Of a stretch of DNA of 64,000 nt, positions 37,472 through 46,425 are shown one piece after another. The DNA is taken from contig NZ_JHXV01000005.1 in assembly GCF_000621625.1 (NCBI RefSeq), positions 62,001 through 126,000 of the forward strand, given 5' to 3'. The position numbers and the translations under genes are program-made. Each line of letters begins with the position of its first letter. Position 1 is the stretch's first letter. Source of the stretch: Crocinitomix catalasitica ATCC 23190. Its GTDB lineage: Bacteria; Bacteroidota; Bacteroidia; Flavobacteriales_D; Crocinitomicaceae. Below the pieces are notes generated by a model. That model worked only from the letters and a program-made list of their open reading frames with translations, made no database searches and was not told where the DNA came from.

Positions 37472-38899
37472 TTGAAAAGAGGAGAAATAATAGAAGTAAA
37501 GCTAACTGACTATGCCTTTGGTGGAAGAGGGTTGGCGAAGATTGATATAGAAGATGGTCAATTTATAGTGTTTGTTGAAAATGGTATTCCTGGACAAACT
37601 GTAAAGGCTAAGATTTATAAAAAGAAAAAGCGGTTTGCGGTTTGTAAACTTTTAGAGGTACTTGAAAAGTCTTCTGAAGAAATAACTTTGCCATATCAAC
37701 CGATTTCAGGAGCTCCTTTTATTACTTTACCAATAAGTAAACAGCAAGAATACAAAAAGGATTCGACCTTAATTCAATATGATAAGATTGGAAATATAAA
37801 AGAAGTATTTGATATTTTCGATACATATATAGGTTCGCCAGAAACCTTTAATTATAGAAACAAGATGGAATATTCATTTTCATCTATTCGAAAAGATTTA
37901 GTTACAGGGGAAGAATTAGATGATGCTTTTGCATTAGGATTTAAAACCAGAGGTACCTGGTGGAAAGTTGAAAACTTAGATGGACCTGACGGGTTATTTG
38001 ACGAAGAATTTGAAACCCAGTTAAAAGAAATTAGATTGTTTTTAGAAGCAACAAAATTAGCTGCTTGGCATCCTCCCCAAAAAACTGGTTTTTTCAGACA
38101 TTTAGTTGTAAGAAAATCATTCCATTTAAATAAATTGCTTATTAATTTGGTGACATCATCTCAAGGAATAGAGAATTTCGATACGGTGGAGTTCACAAAA
38201 TTCATGGTTGACCTATTGGGAGATCGTTTAGCTGGTTTACAGCACACGATTAATGATGATGTAGCCGATAGAGCTAAAATAGAGAATGGATCGAATGGAT
38301 TGCTTTATGGTGAGCCAATTGTCTTAGAACGTTTATTGGGATTGAATTTTGAAATCAGTATGGAAAGTTTCTTTCAAACCAATCCTCAAAGTGCAGAAAA
38401 ACTTTATCTAAAGGCAATTGAATACGCTCAGCTAAATTTTGATTTAAGTGGTGAGGTTGTAATGGATTTATTCTGTGGTACTGGAACAATTGGTCAAATC
38501 ATAGCGAATCAAATAGAAAACGTCAAAATTATTGGAGTAGATATAGTTGCTGAAGCAATAGCTGATGCGAAGAGAAACGCTGACCGAAATGGGATAGGTA
38601 ATATTCAGTTTTATGCAGCTGATGTAGGTAAGTTTTTAATAGAGTATCCTAATTATGAAGGTACTATTCATACCATAATGCTTGATCCACCTAGAGCTGG
38701 TATTGCTCCAAAAACGTTAATTAAGATTATGAAGTTAGGAGCTAAACAAATCGTTTATATCTCTTGTAATCCAGCAACTCAAGCTAGAGATGCTAAAGAA
38801 CTTGAAACGTTTGGGTATAAAATTAAAAAACTGTCGTTGGTGGATCAATTCCCGCATACAAGTCATATTGAAGCGGTGGCACTTTTTATTAAAGACTAA
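37472..38899 (+). CDS. rlmD: RlmD/TrmA-family class I RNA m5U methyltransferase
   Basis: A 23S rRNA (uracil-5)-methyltransferase-like enzyme. A TRAM RNA-binding domain at the N-terminus (KRGEIIEVKLTDYAFGGRG) precedes the SAM-binding motif MDLFCGTGTIGQII, the DPPRAGI motif, and the catalytic SCNPATQARD with the nucleophilic Cys. The region that holds four Fe-S cysteines in E. coli RlmD reads LPYQPISGAPFITLP and has none. No ATG is available: TTG at 37454 overlaps a promoter-like box, so TTG 37472, which gives the usual KRGE-type start, is preferred. Its stop overlaps the convergent SiaB-like gene by 4 nt. TrmA/RlmC/RlmD target specificity is not certain. Confidence 0.85.
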   Translation: MKRGEIIEVKLTDYAFGGRGLAKIDIEDGQFIVFVENGIPGQTVKAKIYKKKKRFAVCKLLEVLEKSSEEITLPYQPISGAPFITLPISKQQEYKKDSTLIQYDKIGNIKEVFDIFDTYIGSPETFNYRNKMEYSFSSIRKDLVTGEELDDAFALGFKTRGTWWKVENLDGPDGLFDEEFETQLKEIRLFLEATKLAAWHPPQKTGFFRHLVVRKSFHLNKLLINLVTSSQGIENFDTVEFTKFMVDLLGDRLAGLQHTINDDVADRAKIENGSNGLLYGEPIVLERLLGLNFEISMESFFQTNPQSAEKLYLKAIEYAQLNFDLSGEVVMDLFCGTGTIGQIIANQIENVKIIGVDIVAEAIADAKRNADRNGIGNIQFYAADVGKFLIEYPNYEGTIHTIMLDPPRAGIAPKTLIKIMKLGAKQIVYISCNPATQARDAKELETFGYKIKKLSLVDQFPHTSHIEAVALFIKD

Positions 38900-39960
38900 A
38901 AAAGAATTTTTATTGTAAAGAATAACAAATCTGTTTTTGCTACTTTGTGAACAGTGTAACTGATTAATTCTTCTTCTAAAGTAAAGAAGTTCAATAGATC
39001 AATACTGAATATTTTACGTTTGTCATCTGGTAATTCCTTGTAGAATGTTTTTAATTCTTGCATATTCATGCTACTCGCCTTTTTGAATATCTTATCAATG
39101 CAATCGTATTTTTCTTCCGTAATATAATTAGAAGAACTAAAAGCATACCTTTCATTCTCAATTGCGATGACAAGCATTCCAGCTTTAATTCCATTTACAA
39201 TACTACTCGTATGATTTAAAACATGTAGCATATCAGCAATCAAGTTAAACTGGTAAATATCAAAATGTAAAATACCATTCCCTTCTTCGATATTTGATCG
39301 GATTAAATTAAAAGTTTCATCAATTGCTGATAATGAAAAGTCTCCTTTTAAGAGGAATAAGATTTGTTTTTTCTTACAGATTTTATACAAGTTCCTTGCA
39401 TCAGTTAAAGAAAGATCAATCACTTGTTCAACGACAGGATTATCAATTTTTAATTGTAAAAAGAAACTATACCAATCATTAATTTTTTCAAAATGATATT
39501 GAATTGGATTCTTTGATTTACGGGACATTTCGATTAATCCGAGTCCTGCGCCTCCTTTTAGACTAATCTCTTGGTTACTTAATACACTTAAATAATACTC
39601 TCTAAGTTCTTCTCTGTTTAAGCTATGTATTAATTCGAGCTTGCTACTCAGCCTATTTTTTACATCTAATTTAATAGGGTTAGCAGTAACGATAAAATGA
39701 TTGCTCTGAATACTTCTTGTCAGGAAAAAGCTGGGATTTGATTCCGCTTCACTTTTACTAATTTCAGAAGAGTGTCGAATGACATTTTGAAAAGACTCAG
39801 TGGCTAAATATGAAATTCGTTTTCTGATATTATTATTCTCATCCGAACGAATGCTTTGAATTCCTAGAATAATTTCGGTCAAGTCATCATTAAATTCTGA
39901 CATGTAAAGCATGACAAAACGGTCTTGTTTAAAAATTTCCTCTAGTATATACGTCCTCAT
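38896..39960 (-). CDS. Tandem SiaB-like kinase (two SiaB/HATPase-related halves)
   Basis: A 354-residue protein. The first half (about 1-175) matches SiaB-type protein kinases: YLATESFQNVIRHSSE as the N box, FIVTANPIKLD, REELREYYLSVL, and the G box GGAGLGLIEMSRKSKNPIQY. The second half (about 180-354) repeats the same order in weaker form: FNLIADMLHVLNH, YAFSSSNYITEEK, MQELKTFYKEL, then a tail like the end of the first half, but the Gly-rich G box is absent. One active and one regulatory half is inferred. SiaB normally phosphorylates the anti-sigma-antagonist-like SiaC; no SiaC or SiaA/D gene is in the window. Confidence 0.75.
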   Translation of the reverse strand: MRTYILEEIFKQDRFVMLYMSEFNDDLTEIILGIQSIRSDENNNIRKRISYLATESFQNVIRHSSEISKSEAESNPSFFLTRSIQSNHFIVTANPIKLDVKNRLSSKLELIHSLNREELREYYLSVLSNQEISLKGGAGLGLIEMSRKSKNPIQYHFEKINDWYSFFLQLKIDNPVVEQVIDLSLTDARNLYKICKKKQILFLLKGDFSLSAIDETFNLIRSNIEEGNGILHFDIYQFNLIADMLHVLNHTSSIVNGIKAGMLVIAIENERYAFSSSNYITEEKYDCIDKIFKKASSMNMQELKTFYKELPDDKRKIFSIDLLNFFTLEEELISYTVHKVAKTDLLFFTIKILF

Positions 39961-40145
39961 TTGTTATGTAACAATGCGCACTGAATAATAGACCAAATAT
40001 AAAAATATCTATTGTTAAAATCTAATTTAATTATAGTAGTCTAGTTTTCAAATCTTAATGTATTTATATGATACGAATTATATCAATTAAGGTTTACAAA
40101 TTAAGTATTTATTCATAGTTTTAAAAATAAAAATACAATTACCTT

Positions 40146-40739
40146 ATGGCATCTGAAGTGAAATATTGGACTGATCGTTGGCTAAAAAATGAAATAGGGT
40201 GGGATATTGGTGAAATTTCAGAACCGCTTAAATCCTATTTTGATCAGCTAGCTGATAAGTCAGTGAAAGTATTAATCCCTGGGGCAGGAAATGCATATGA
40301 AGCCGAATATTTATTAAATCTTGGATTCTCAAATGTTTTTGTAATTGATATAAGTGATATAGCAGTGGAGTCATTTAAAAAAAGATGTCCCAACTTTCCC
40401 TCTGACCATATTATCAATGGAGATTTTTTTGATTTAACGATGCAAGATTTTGATCTTATAATTGAGCAAACATTTTTTTGTGCAATAAATCCTGAGCTCC
40501 GAAGTCGTTATGTCTATAAAATGAAAGATTTACTAAAGGTCGACGGCAAGTTAGTTGGATTGTTATTTGACTTCCCCTTAAAAGATGGTCCACCATTTGG
40601 AGGCAGTACAGAAGAGTATACGAATCATTTCAAAGATATCTTTGAAATAGAGAAACTTGAAACAGCATATAATTCAATCCCTCCAAGAAAAGGACGTGAA
40701 TTATTTATCCGCCTTAGAAATGCGGCTAGGCATGAATGA
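40146..40739 (+). CDS. TPMT-like S-adenosylmethionine methyltransferase
   Basis: A 197-residue class I methyltransferase of the thiopurine/halide/thiol methyltransferase family. Its N-terminus carries the family start YWTDRWLKNEIGWDIGEISEP, then the SAM motif KVLIPGAGNAYEAEYLL, the acidic residue in VFVIDIS, the FDLIIEQTFFCAI segment and the late motif PPFGGSTEEY. Such enzymes methylate thiols, selenium, tellurium compounds or halides; the natural substrate is unknown. It overlaps the convergent gapA gene by 14 nt at the 3' ends. The 185 nt upstream are AT-rich, with nothing recognised. Confidence 0.85.
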   Translation: MASEVKYWTDRWLKNEIGWDIGEISEPLKSYFDQLADKSVKVLIPGAGNAYEAEYLLNLGFSNVFVIDISDIAVESFKKRCPNFPSDHIINGDFFDLTMQDFDLIIEQTFFCAINPELRSRYVYKMKDLLKVDGKLVGLLFDFPLKDGPPFGGSTEEYTNHFKDIFEIEKLETAYNSIPPRKGRELFIRLRNAARHE

Positions 40740-41721
40740 ATTTGACTAAGTCTATCAAACGATTTGAATACCCAGCTTCATTGTCATACCACGATACAAC
40801 TTTAATCATTCTACCAACCACACTGGTCAACTGCGCATCAAAAGTAGCAGAGAATGGACAACCAATGATATCAACTGATACAATAGGATCTTCAGTGTAG
40901 TCTAAAACCCCTTGTAAATCGCTTGTAGAAGCTTTTTTAAAGGCCTCATTAATTTCTTGGACTGAAATCTCATGATCCATGATAAAAGTCATGTCGGTTA
41001 AAGAACCATCAGGAACAGGAACGCGAATTCCGCACCCACCCATATGTCCATCTAATTCAGGAAAAATTTTTGTAATAGCTTTTGCAGCTCCAGTAGTCGT
41101 TGGAACTATAGATTCTGCTGCTGCTCTAGCTCTTCTTAAGTCCTTATGTGGTGCATCGTGCAATCGCTGATCAGAAGTGTAAGAATGGACAGTTGTAATA
41201 TAGCAACTTTCAATCTGTCCTAATGTTTTCATGACTTTGACTAACGGCGCTGCTGAGTTGGTAGTACAAGAGGCATTAGAAATAATTTTTTCTGAACCAT
41301 CAAGAATACTTTCATTAACGCCCATAACTACAGATTTAATGTCATTCGAATTTGGTGGTGCACTAATGATTACTTTTTTAGCTCCAGCTATAATGTGTTT
41401 ATTAGCATCCTCAAAAATTCTAAAGAAACCTGTAGACTCGATTACTACGTCAATTTTTAATGTTGCCCAAGGTAAACTTTCAGGATCCTTTTCACTGATC
41501 ATACTAATTTTTGAATCATTTATATATAAATGATTTGAGTCATTTTTGATAGTGCCATTGAACCTGCCATGAACGGAATCGTATTTAAAAAGGTGGGCGA
41601 GGGTAGCAGCATCACTTAAATCGTTAATAGCGACAACCTCAATTTCAGGGTTTTCAGCAGCCATTCTTAGAAAGTATCTACCAATTCTACCAAATCCATT
41701 TATTGCTATTCTAATCGCCAT
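40726..41721 (-). CDS. gap: Type I glyceraldehyde-3-phosphate dehydrogenase
   Basis: A 331-residue glycolytic enzyme converting glyceraldehyde-3-phosphate to 1,3-bisphosphoglycerate with NAD. The Rossmann motif INGFGRIGR (7-15) and the D34 region, the active-site Cys152 in SNASCTTNS, His179 in TTVHSYTSDQ, and the phosphate-binding TTTGAAKA and RVPVPDGS motifs are all present. The usual CTTNCLAP appears as CTTNSAAP, so the second Cys is Ser, as in some bacterial enzymes. Length is normal. A terminator lies upstream (41787-41820), separating it from the preceding secreted-protein gene. Confidence 0.95.
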   Translation of the reverse strand: MAIRIAINGFGRIGRYFLRMAAENPEIEVVAINDLSDAATLAHLFKYDSVHGRFNGTIKNDSNHLYINDSKISMISEKDPESLPWATLKIDVVIESTGFFRIFEDANKHIIAGAKKVIISAPPNSNDIKSVVMGVNESILDGSEKIISNASCTTNSAAPLVKVMKTLGQIESCYITTVHSYTSDQRLHDAPHKDLRRARAAAESIVPTTTGAAKAITKIFPELDGHMGGCGIRVPVPDGSLTDMTFIMDHEISVQEINEAFKKASTSDLQGVLDYTEDPIVSVDIIGCPFSATFDAQLTSVVGRMIKVVSWYDNEAGYSNRLIDLVKFIHA

Positions 41722-41786
41722 GTTTTTTGTTTTTAATATGAGACTTTGAAGTTAGTTATTAAAAGAAAAACAGTCTTGATTTAGAA

Positions 41787-41820
41787 CAAAAAAAAAGGGC
41801 TGCCATTGGGCAACCCTTTT
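41787..41820 (-). terminator. Rho-independent terminator between the Ala/Lys-rich protein gene and gap
   Basis: On the minus strand a stem AAAAGGGTTGCC/GGCAGCCCTTTT (one mismatch, 4-nt loop) is followed by a T-run. It lies about 20 nt past the stop of the gene at 41839-42492 and before gap. Confidence 0.85.
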
Positions 41821-41838
41821 CTTAATTATCTTTAAAAA

Positions 41839-42492
41839 TTATTTAGTCAAAAGCCCATTTAAAGAACTTAAGTTTCCTTTTTGCTCTTCTAATTTTGCTT
41901 TTGCAGCATCTACTTTTGATTGTGCTTGATCAATTGCAGCTGTTTTTTCATCAGCAGCAGCTTTTGTAATCTTTTTTGAAGCCAATGCACTTGCAACTTT
42001 TTCTCTTGCAGCATCAATTTTAGCTTGGTTATCAGCGATACCAGTCTCTAAATTAGCAATTCTGTTTGCTGCATTACTTGCAGTAGTTTTTGCGTCAGCA
42101 GCAGATTGAGCAGCTCTTTCAGCGCCCATTTCACCTCTTACTTTTTGCTCGTAAATAGCTTTTTTAGGTCCTTCAATAATTTCAACAACTTCTTCTTCAA
42201 CAGCTCCTGCTTTAGCTTTAACTTCTTTCTTTGCATTATCTACCTTTTTATCGATAGTTGCAGTTACAGTTTTAGCTTCTTTTTTAATAGTCGTTTCAAC
42301 TCTATTCGACTCTTTAGTTAGTTCAGACTTTTTTGCTTCAGCACCTTTAGTTACTGTAGTATTAACAGTATTAGATTCTTTCATCAACTTCGATTTAGTC
42401 TCAGTACCATTTTGGTCTACCTTTGTCGTGAGTTGAGCTGTTGCTGTGCTAATTAATCCTAGTGCAAATAATCCTAATATTACTTTTTTCAT
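41839..42492 (-). CDS. Secreted Ala/Lys-rich coiled-coil protein with repeats
   Basis: A 217-residue protein with a signal peptide (cleavage near ATAQL). Residues about 20-90 contain repeats of the type KSxLxKESNxVxTTxxK (KSKLMKESNTVNTTVTKG, KSELTKESNRVETTIKKE). The rest (about 110-210) is a long Ala-rich heptad coiled coil (IDAAREKVASALASKK, IDQAQSKVDAAKAKLEEQ). Probably an elongated periplasmic or outer-membrane-associated fibre, similar in style to Lpp or S-layer-linked coiled coils. A small lipoprotein gene lies 18 nt upstream on the same strand. No enzymatic family is seen. Confidence 0.65.
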   Translation of the reverse strand: MKKVILGLFALGLISTATAQLTTKVDQNGTETKSKLMKESNTVNTTVTKGAEAKKSELTKESNRVETTIKKEAKTVTATIDKKVDNAKKEVKAKAGAVEEEVVEIIEGPKKAIYEQKVRGEMGAERAAQSAADAKTTASNAANRIANLETGIADNQAKIDAAREKVASALASKKITKAAADEKTAAIDQAQSKVDAAKAKLEEQKGNLSSLNGLLTK

Positions 42493-42510
42493 GTTTTAAA
42501 TTTTATAAAA

Positions 42511-42726
42511 TTAAATACCGTTTAAAAGAGAATCAATATCACCAGACATTTCATTCAAATCATTTTCTAAATTTGTTAAGCCTTCTTCAACTTTATCTGT
42601 TGCCGATTCGATAGCTTGAACTGATTCAGTATCAACTGTTTCTACTACTGGTGTCTCAGTTTCTTCAGCTGATCCACATGCGAACATTGTAAAAGCGATA
42701 CTCGCACCAAGAATTATTCTTTTCAT
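42511..42726 (-). CDS. Small acidic lipoprotein
   Basis: A 71-residue lipoprotein with lipobox MFAC (Cys17) and a very acidic, Thr/Glu-rich mature part (ETETPVVETVDTESVQ) that becomes helical at the C-terminus (ATDKVEEGLTNLENDLNEM). It precedes the coiled-coil protein gene by 18 nt and shares its transcript. A -7 box lies 19 nt upstream. Function is unknown; the pair looks like an envelope structural unit. Confidence 0.65.
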   Translation of the reverse strand: MKRIILGASIAFTMFACGSAEETETPVVETVDTESVQAIESATDKVEEGLTNLENDLNEMSGDIDSLLNGI

Positions 42727-42745
42727 ATTTTAGTTTTATTTTTTC

Positions 42746-42753
42746 CAAATGTA
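42746..42753 (-). promoter_or_regulatory. Putative -7 box for the small lipoprotein/coiled-coil operon
   Basis: On the minus strand this reads TACATTTG, matching TAnnTTTG, 19 nt before the start at 42726. Confidence 0.5.
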
Positions 42754-42867
42754 TATTAAATTCACTTAATTAGCTAAAAATCTCGATTGAAAGTGTTTAA
42801 AGTTCGATAACCAACCTAAATTCGATTATAATTTCCTTTTTCCTTAGAGTGTAAGTTAATGAACGAT

Positions 42868-43671
42868 CTAATTTAATTTTATGCGTTCACAGTTTGCATA
42901 ACATGTCACTTTGTTCTTACGTGCAAAAGCTAATAATGTGATACCGAACTCTTTCGCGAAATCTACAGCTAGTGATGAGGGAGCTGATACGGCCATTAAT
43001 ATAGGCGTTTTAGCTCGAAACGCCTTAGCGATTATTTCATATGAGATTCTTCCAGAGAACATGATCACTTTAAGGTCAGAGATATTTTTATCATTTATGC
43101 ATTGTCCAACAACTTTGTCGAAGGCGTTGTGTCTACCTATATCTTCTTTAATAGCTAATAAATTTCCATGTTTATCAAAGCCTGCAACACCATGACATCC
43201 TCCCGTTAATTTGAAATTTTCTTGGAGTTCAACCATTTTTGATTGCATTGTAAACAATTCTTCAGTAGTAAAGGTTAAGTTATTCTTTTGAATGGAGCCA
43301 TTTGCAATTTGTAAGTCTTCAAGAGAACGTTTGCCGCATATTCCGCATGACGACATTGAGATTAGACTACGTGAACTTTGGTAACCATCGCCTAAATCTT
43401 TAGGTGATATATTAATATTTACTTTATCTATTTCATTATCTGAATTTTCTCTTGTTTCAAAGATTAAATCAACATCCTTTGCAATGACATCCTCAGCAAA
43501 TAATAAACCTCTAGCTAATTGAACTTCATTTCCAGGGGTTTGCATTACCACAGTGAATGGTTCATTATTAATGCTAATTTCTAAAGCCTGTTCAACGGTC
43601 AACGGGTCCGACACTTTTGTGTCAGACCCGTTTTCAATTTTAATAGCATTATATGTGTGTGTCCCGGTCAT
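42868..43671 (-). CDS. fdhD: FdhD, formate dehydrogenase accessory sulfurtransferase
   Basis: A 267-residue sulfurtransferase that, in E. coli, moves sulfur from IscS to the molybdenum cofactor of formate dehydrogenase. The conserved Cys pair C109/C112 in SSCGICGKRS and later family segments (LTGGCHGVAGF, EDIGRHNAFDK, FSGRISYEI) are present. The start overlaps the stop of fhs by one base (TAATG), so the two genes form an operon linking formate activation with formate dehydrogenase maturation. No formate dehydrogenase or molybdopterin genes occur in this window; they may lie elsewhere. Confidence 0.9.
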   Translation of the reverse strand: MTGTHTYNAIKIENGSDTKVSDPLTVEQALEISINNEPFTVVMQTPGNEVQLARGLLFAEDVIAKDVDLIFETRENSDNEIDKVNINISPKDLGDGYQSSRSLISMSSCGICGKRSLEDLQIANGSIQKNNLTFTTEELFTMQSKMVELQENFKLTGGCHGVAGFDKHGNLLAIKEDIGRHNAFDKVVGQCINDKNISDLKVIMFSGRISYEIIAKAFRAKTPILMAVSAPSSLAVDFAKEFGITLLAFARKNKVTCYANCERIKLN

Positions 43672-45353
43672 TATGACAAACCTGAAATACGACCTTCATT
43701 ATCAATGGTCATCCCCTCAGAAGCGGGTGTAGCTGGTAAACCAGGCATCCGCATCATTTTTCCTAATATAGGAATAATAAAACCAGCACCTGCAGCAAAT
43801 TCGAATTCACGAACTGTTACTCTAAATCCTGTTGGACGACCTAATAAAGTATCGTCATCAGAAAAAGATTTTTGAGTCTTCGCCATACAAACAGGCAAAT
43901 GATTTAAACCTAACTTTTCTATTTTATTCAATCCGGTTAAAGCTTCTTTAGAATAATCAACACCGTCAGCGCCGTAAATTTCTTTTGCAATAATTTCAAT
44001 TTTTTCTTTAATTGATTTATTCCAATCATATAATGGAACAAAATTATTTGTGTTCGCATCAATTTCATCAACTACAGCTTGCGCTAATTCCGTCATGCCA
44101 TTACCGCCTTCAGCCCATCCTTTTGCAACAACAGCTTTAACATTTTTAGCTGTACACATTTTTTTTATCAATTCAATCTCCTCCTCCGTATCGGTAGGGA
44201 AAGCATTGATTGCAACAACCGGATTTAAACCGAATTTCTGCATGTTTTCAATGTGTTTAGCTAAATTTTCAAAACCTTTTTCAACACGACTTACACTTGC
44301 AGTATTATATTCTTCTTTTAACGCGCCTCCATGATGACGCAACGCACGAATAGTTGCAACAAGTACTAAACCTTTAGGTTTTAAACCGCCACTTACACAT
44401 TTAATATCAAGAAATTTTTCTGCTCCTAAATCTGCTCCAAACCCAGCTTCAGTTACAACATAGTCGCTTAATGTTAGCCCCATTTTAGTTGCTAGGATTG
44501 TATTTGTACCTTGTGCAATGTTCGCGAAAGGTCCACCGTGAATAATTGCTGGATTTCCTTCTAAAGTTTGGACTAAATTTGGATTAATAGCATCTTTCAA
44601 TAGAATAGCCATGGCATCTTGAGCTTTCAGATCTTTAGCATAAACAGGTTCTTTGTTCATATTTAAACCGATATAAATATTACCGAGTCTTTTCTTTAAA
44701 TCTTCAAAATTTTCAGCCATACATAAAATAGCCATTACTTCCGAAGCTGGTGTGATATTAAAGCCATCTTGTCTTGGAATTCCATTAGCTGTTCCTCCTA
44801 ATCCAATAACTATATCTCTAAGAGATCTGTCATTCATATCCATTACACGTTTCCATTCAATAGTTCTAGGATCAATACCTATACTTTTAGTCTTGCTTTG
44901 AATATTGTTATCTATTAGGGCTGATAATAAGTTGTTCGCTTTTTCTATTGCAGAAAAGTCACCTGTAAAATGTAAGTTAATATCTTCCATTGGAACGACT
45001 TGAGAATATCCTCCTCCAGCTGCACCGCCTTTCATGCCAAATACTGGCCCTAATGAAGGTTCGCGCAAAACAACAGTTGTTTTTTTACCGATTTTATTCA
45101 ATCCTTCCGTTAAACCAATTGATGTTGTTGTTTTCCCTTCACCTGCCGGAGTAGGAGTTAGTGCTGTTACTAAAATTAAATTACTACGCTTAATTTTTTC
45201 TTCATCAATCAATCGAATAGGAAGTTTCGCCTTGTTTCTACCATATAATTCAATATCATCTTCATCAATTTGAAGTTTACTAGCAATTTTATTAATGTGT
45301 TGAAGTGTTGCAGCTTGTGCAATTTCTATATCAGAAAGGACTTTGTTTGCCAT
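43671..45353 (-). CDS. fhs: Formate-tetrahydrofolate ligase
   Basis: A 560-residue enzyme that makes 10-formyl-tetrahydrofolate from formate, THF and ATP. The ATP-binding loop TPAGEGKTTTSIGL (about 68-81) and the Arg/Gly-rich REPSLGPVFGMKGGAAGGGYSQV segment are the classic signatures; the length is normal. It is the first gene of the fhs-fdhD pair. In a non-acetogenic bacterium it feeds one-carbon metabolism or runs in reverse. The 169-nt region upstream contains no clear TAnnTTTG box; TACCTTTA at about 45374-45381 (minus strand) is a near match. Confidence 0.95.
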   Translation of the reverse strand: MANKVLSDIEIAQAATLQHINKIASKLQIDEDDIELYGRNKAKLPIRLIDEEKIKRSNLILVTALTPTPAGEGKTTTSIGLTEGLNKIGKKTTVVLREPSLGPVFGMKGGAAGGGYSQVVPMEDINLHFTGDFSAIEKANNLLSALIDNNIQSKTKSIGIDPRTIEWKRVMDMNDRSLRDIVIGLGGTANGIPRQDGFNITPASEVMAILCMAENFEDLKKRLGNIYIGLNMNKEPVYAKDLKAQDAMAILLKDAINPNLVQTLEGNPAIIHGGPFANIAQGTNTILATKMGLTLSDYVVTEAGFGADLGAEKFLDIKCVSGGLKPKGLVLVATIRALRHHGGALKEEYNTASVSRVEKGFENLAKHIENMQKFGLNPVVAINAFPTDTEEEIELIKKMCTAKNVKAVVAKGWAEGGNGMTELAQAVVDEIDANTNNFVPLYDWNKSIKEKIEIIAKEIYGADGVDYSKEALTGLNKIEKLGLNHLPVCMAKTQKSFSDDDTLLGRPTGFRVTVREFEFAAGAGFIIPILGKMMRMPGLPATPASEGMTIDNEGRISGLS

Positions 45354-45522
45354 AATTATTCTTTAGTTTATTAAAGGTACAAGATAATAATTTTATCTTC
45401 AGATTTTAGCCATTGATTATTTTATTCGTCTGCTGATTAGAATAATTGAAGAGAATAGCTAAATATGTGTAACAATTCGATTATTTTTACGTTTAGTTTA
45501 ATACAAATTACATTATATTATA

Positions 45523-45936
45523 ATGAAAAAAATCATCCATTTAATTCTAATATCAGGCTTAATTATCAGTTGTAATAAGAATACGAATCTAGAACTAGAT
45601 AGCGGGATTTTTAGAGGTGTTTATTATAGATTAGATAACGGAAAGGATACTGTATATCAAGGAGTCGCAAATTTAGCTATATCCGAAGATAACAATACTT
45701 TTACGCTTGTTCCAGATGTGAGCAGTTCTGCGCCTTTAAATTGTTACGGACGATATTTTATTAAAGATGTCGACAGTATTCTTTTTATAAATGATGCCTA
45801 TTTGAATGAGTTTTTCTATGATGATTTATTGATTTTGGATACAATTATGAAATTTTCGCAAATCGGAGAAGAGTTAACACTCGAATTTACGAGAGATGAT
45901 ACTATTTTTTACGAATATGTTTTAGTTCGTAGATAA
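45523..45936 (+). CDS. Small lipoprotein of unknown function
   Basis: A 137-residue lipoprotein with lipobox IISC (Cys17). The mature part is beta-rich (GIFRGVYYRLDNGKDTVYQG, LTLEFTRDDTIFYEYVLV) and resembles a small META/lipocalin-like barrel, but no family is assigned. It is convergent with the helical-repeat gene at 45942, with only 5 nt between the stops and no separate terminator. Confidence 0.6.
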   Translation: MKKIIHLILISGLIISCNKNTNLELDSGIFRGVYYRLDNGKDTVYQGVANLAISEDNNTFTLVPDVSSSAPLNCYGRYFIKDVDSILFINDAYLNEFFYDDLLILDTIMKFSQIGEELTLEFTRDDTIFYEYVLVRR

Positions 45937-45941
45937 ATAAT

Positions 45942-46424
45942 CTAATCTCGACCGAATGTATGAACGTCGTTATGACTATCTTCTATTTGATCTTTTAAAG
46001 TCATAATTTTTTGGGAAATCATAGCGAATTCGATATGACCATTCCTTTGTAACCAAGCAAATGCTTTTTCATCACCATCACCAGCTAGTGCAACATGCTT
46101 TAAAACAATAAAGTTCGATTTTTCTAACCACCTAATAGCATCCATATTTCCTTCAACACCATTTATCATAGCCATTAAATGAGCATATCCATTTGCCATT
46201 AACCAGTCTCTTGCATCATCTTTAAGCAATAAAGCATGAACACTCATTCCTAATTCTTTGTATTGATCACTTTGTAAAAACCAGTCCCTTAAAGCTGTAT
46301 TTCCTGATATAGCTTCACCCCAGCCAACTAAAATCTTAGGTGGGTAATTTAAAGACTTTAATTTAACAGCTGCGGCAGGCTTATCAATTACCTTGTTTTT
46401 ATTTTTTTTAAAGAATGAGAACAT
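45942..46424 (-). CDS. Helical-repeat protein paired with an SpmAB-like gene
   Basis: A 160-residue cytoplasmic protein with three recurring (D/R/A)xxWL units at roughly 30-35-residue spacing: DARDWLMANGYAHL, DAIRWLEKSNFIVL and KAFAWLQRNGHIEF, preceded by a related TALRDWFLQSDQYKEL. The pattern suggests an ankyrin-like or alpha-solenoid repeat protein. Its ATG lies one base after the stop of the SpmAB-like membrane protein gene, so it is co-expressed and may bind its cytosolic side. No family name is recognised with certainty. Confidence 0.6.
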   Translation of the reverse strand: MFSFFKKNKNKVIDKPAAAVKLKSLNYPPKILVGWGEAISGNTALRDWFLQSDQYKELGMSVHALLLKDDARDWLMANGYAHLMAMINGVEGNMDAIRWLEKSNFIVLKHVALAGDGDEKAFAWLQRNGHIEFAMISQKIMTLKDQIEDSHNDVHTFGRD

Positions 46425-46425
46425 A

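Noticed and set aside
41231-41533. Antisense ORF of 100 codons within the GAPDH gene
   Set aside because: It is a shadow of gap on the opposite strand, with no start-site signal or recognisable domain.
45034-45273. Antisense ORF within fhs
   Set aside because: Low-complexity Ser/Pro/Val-rich translation typical of the reverse of a conserved ATP-binding region; no independent signals.
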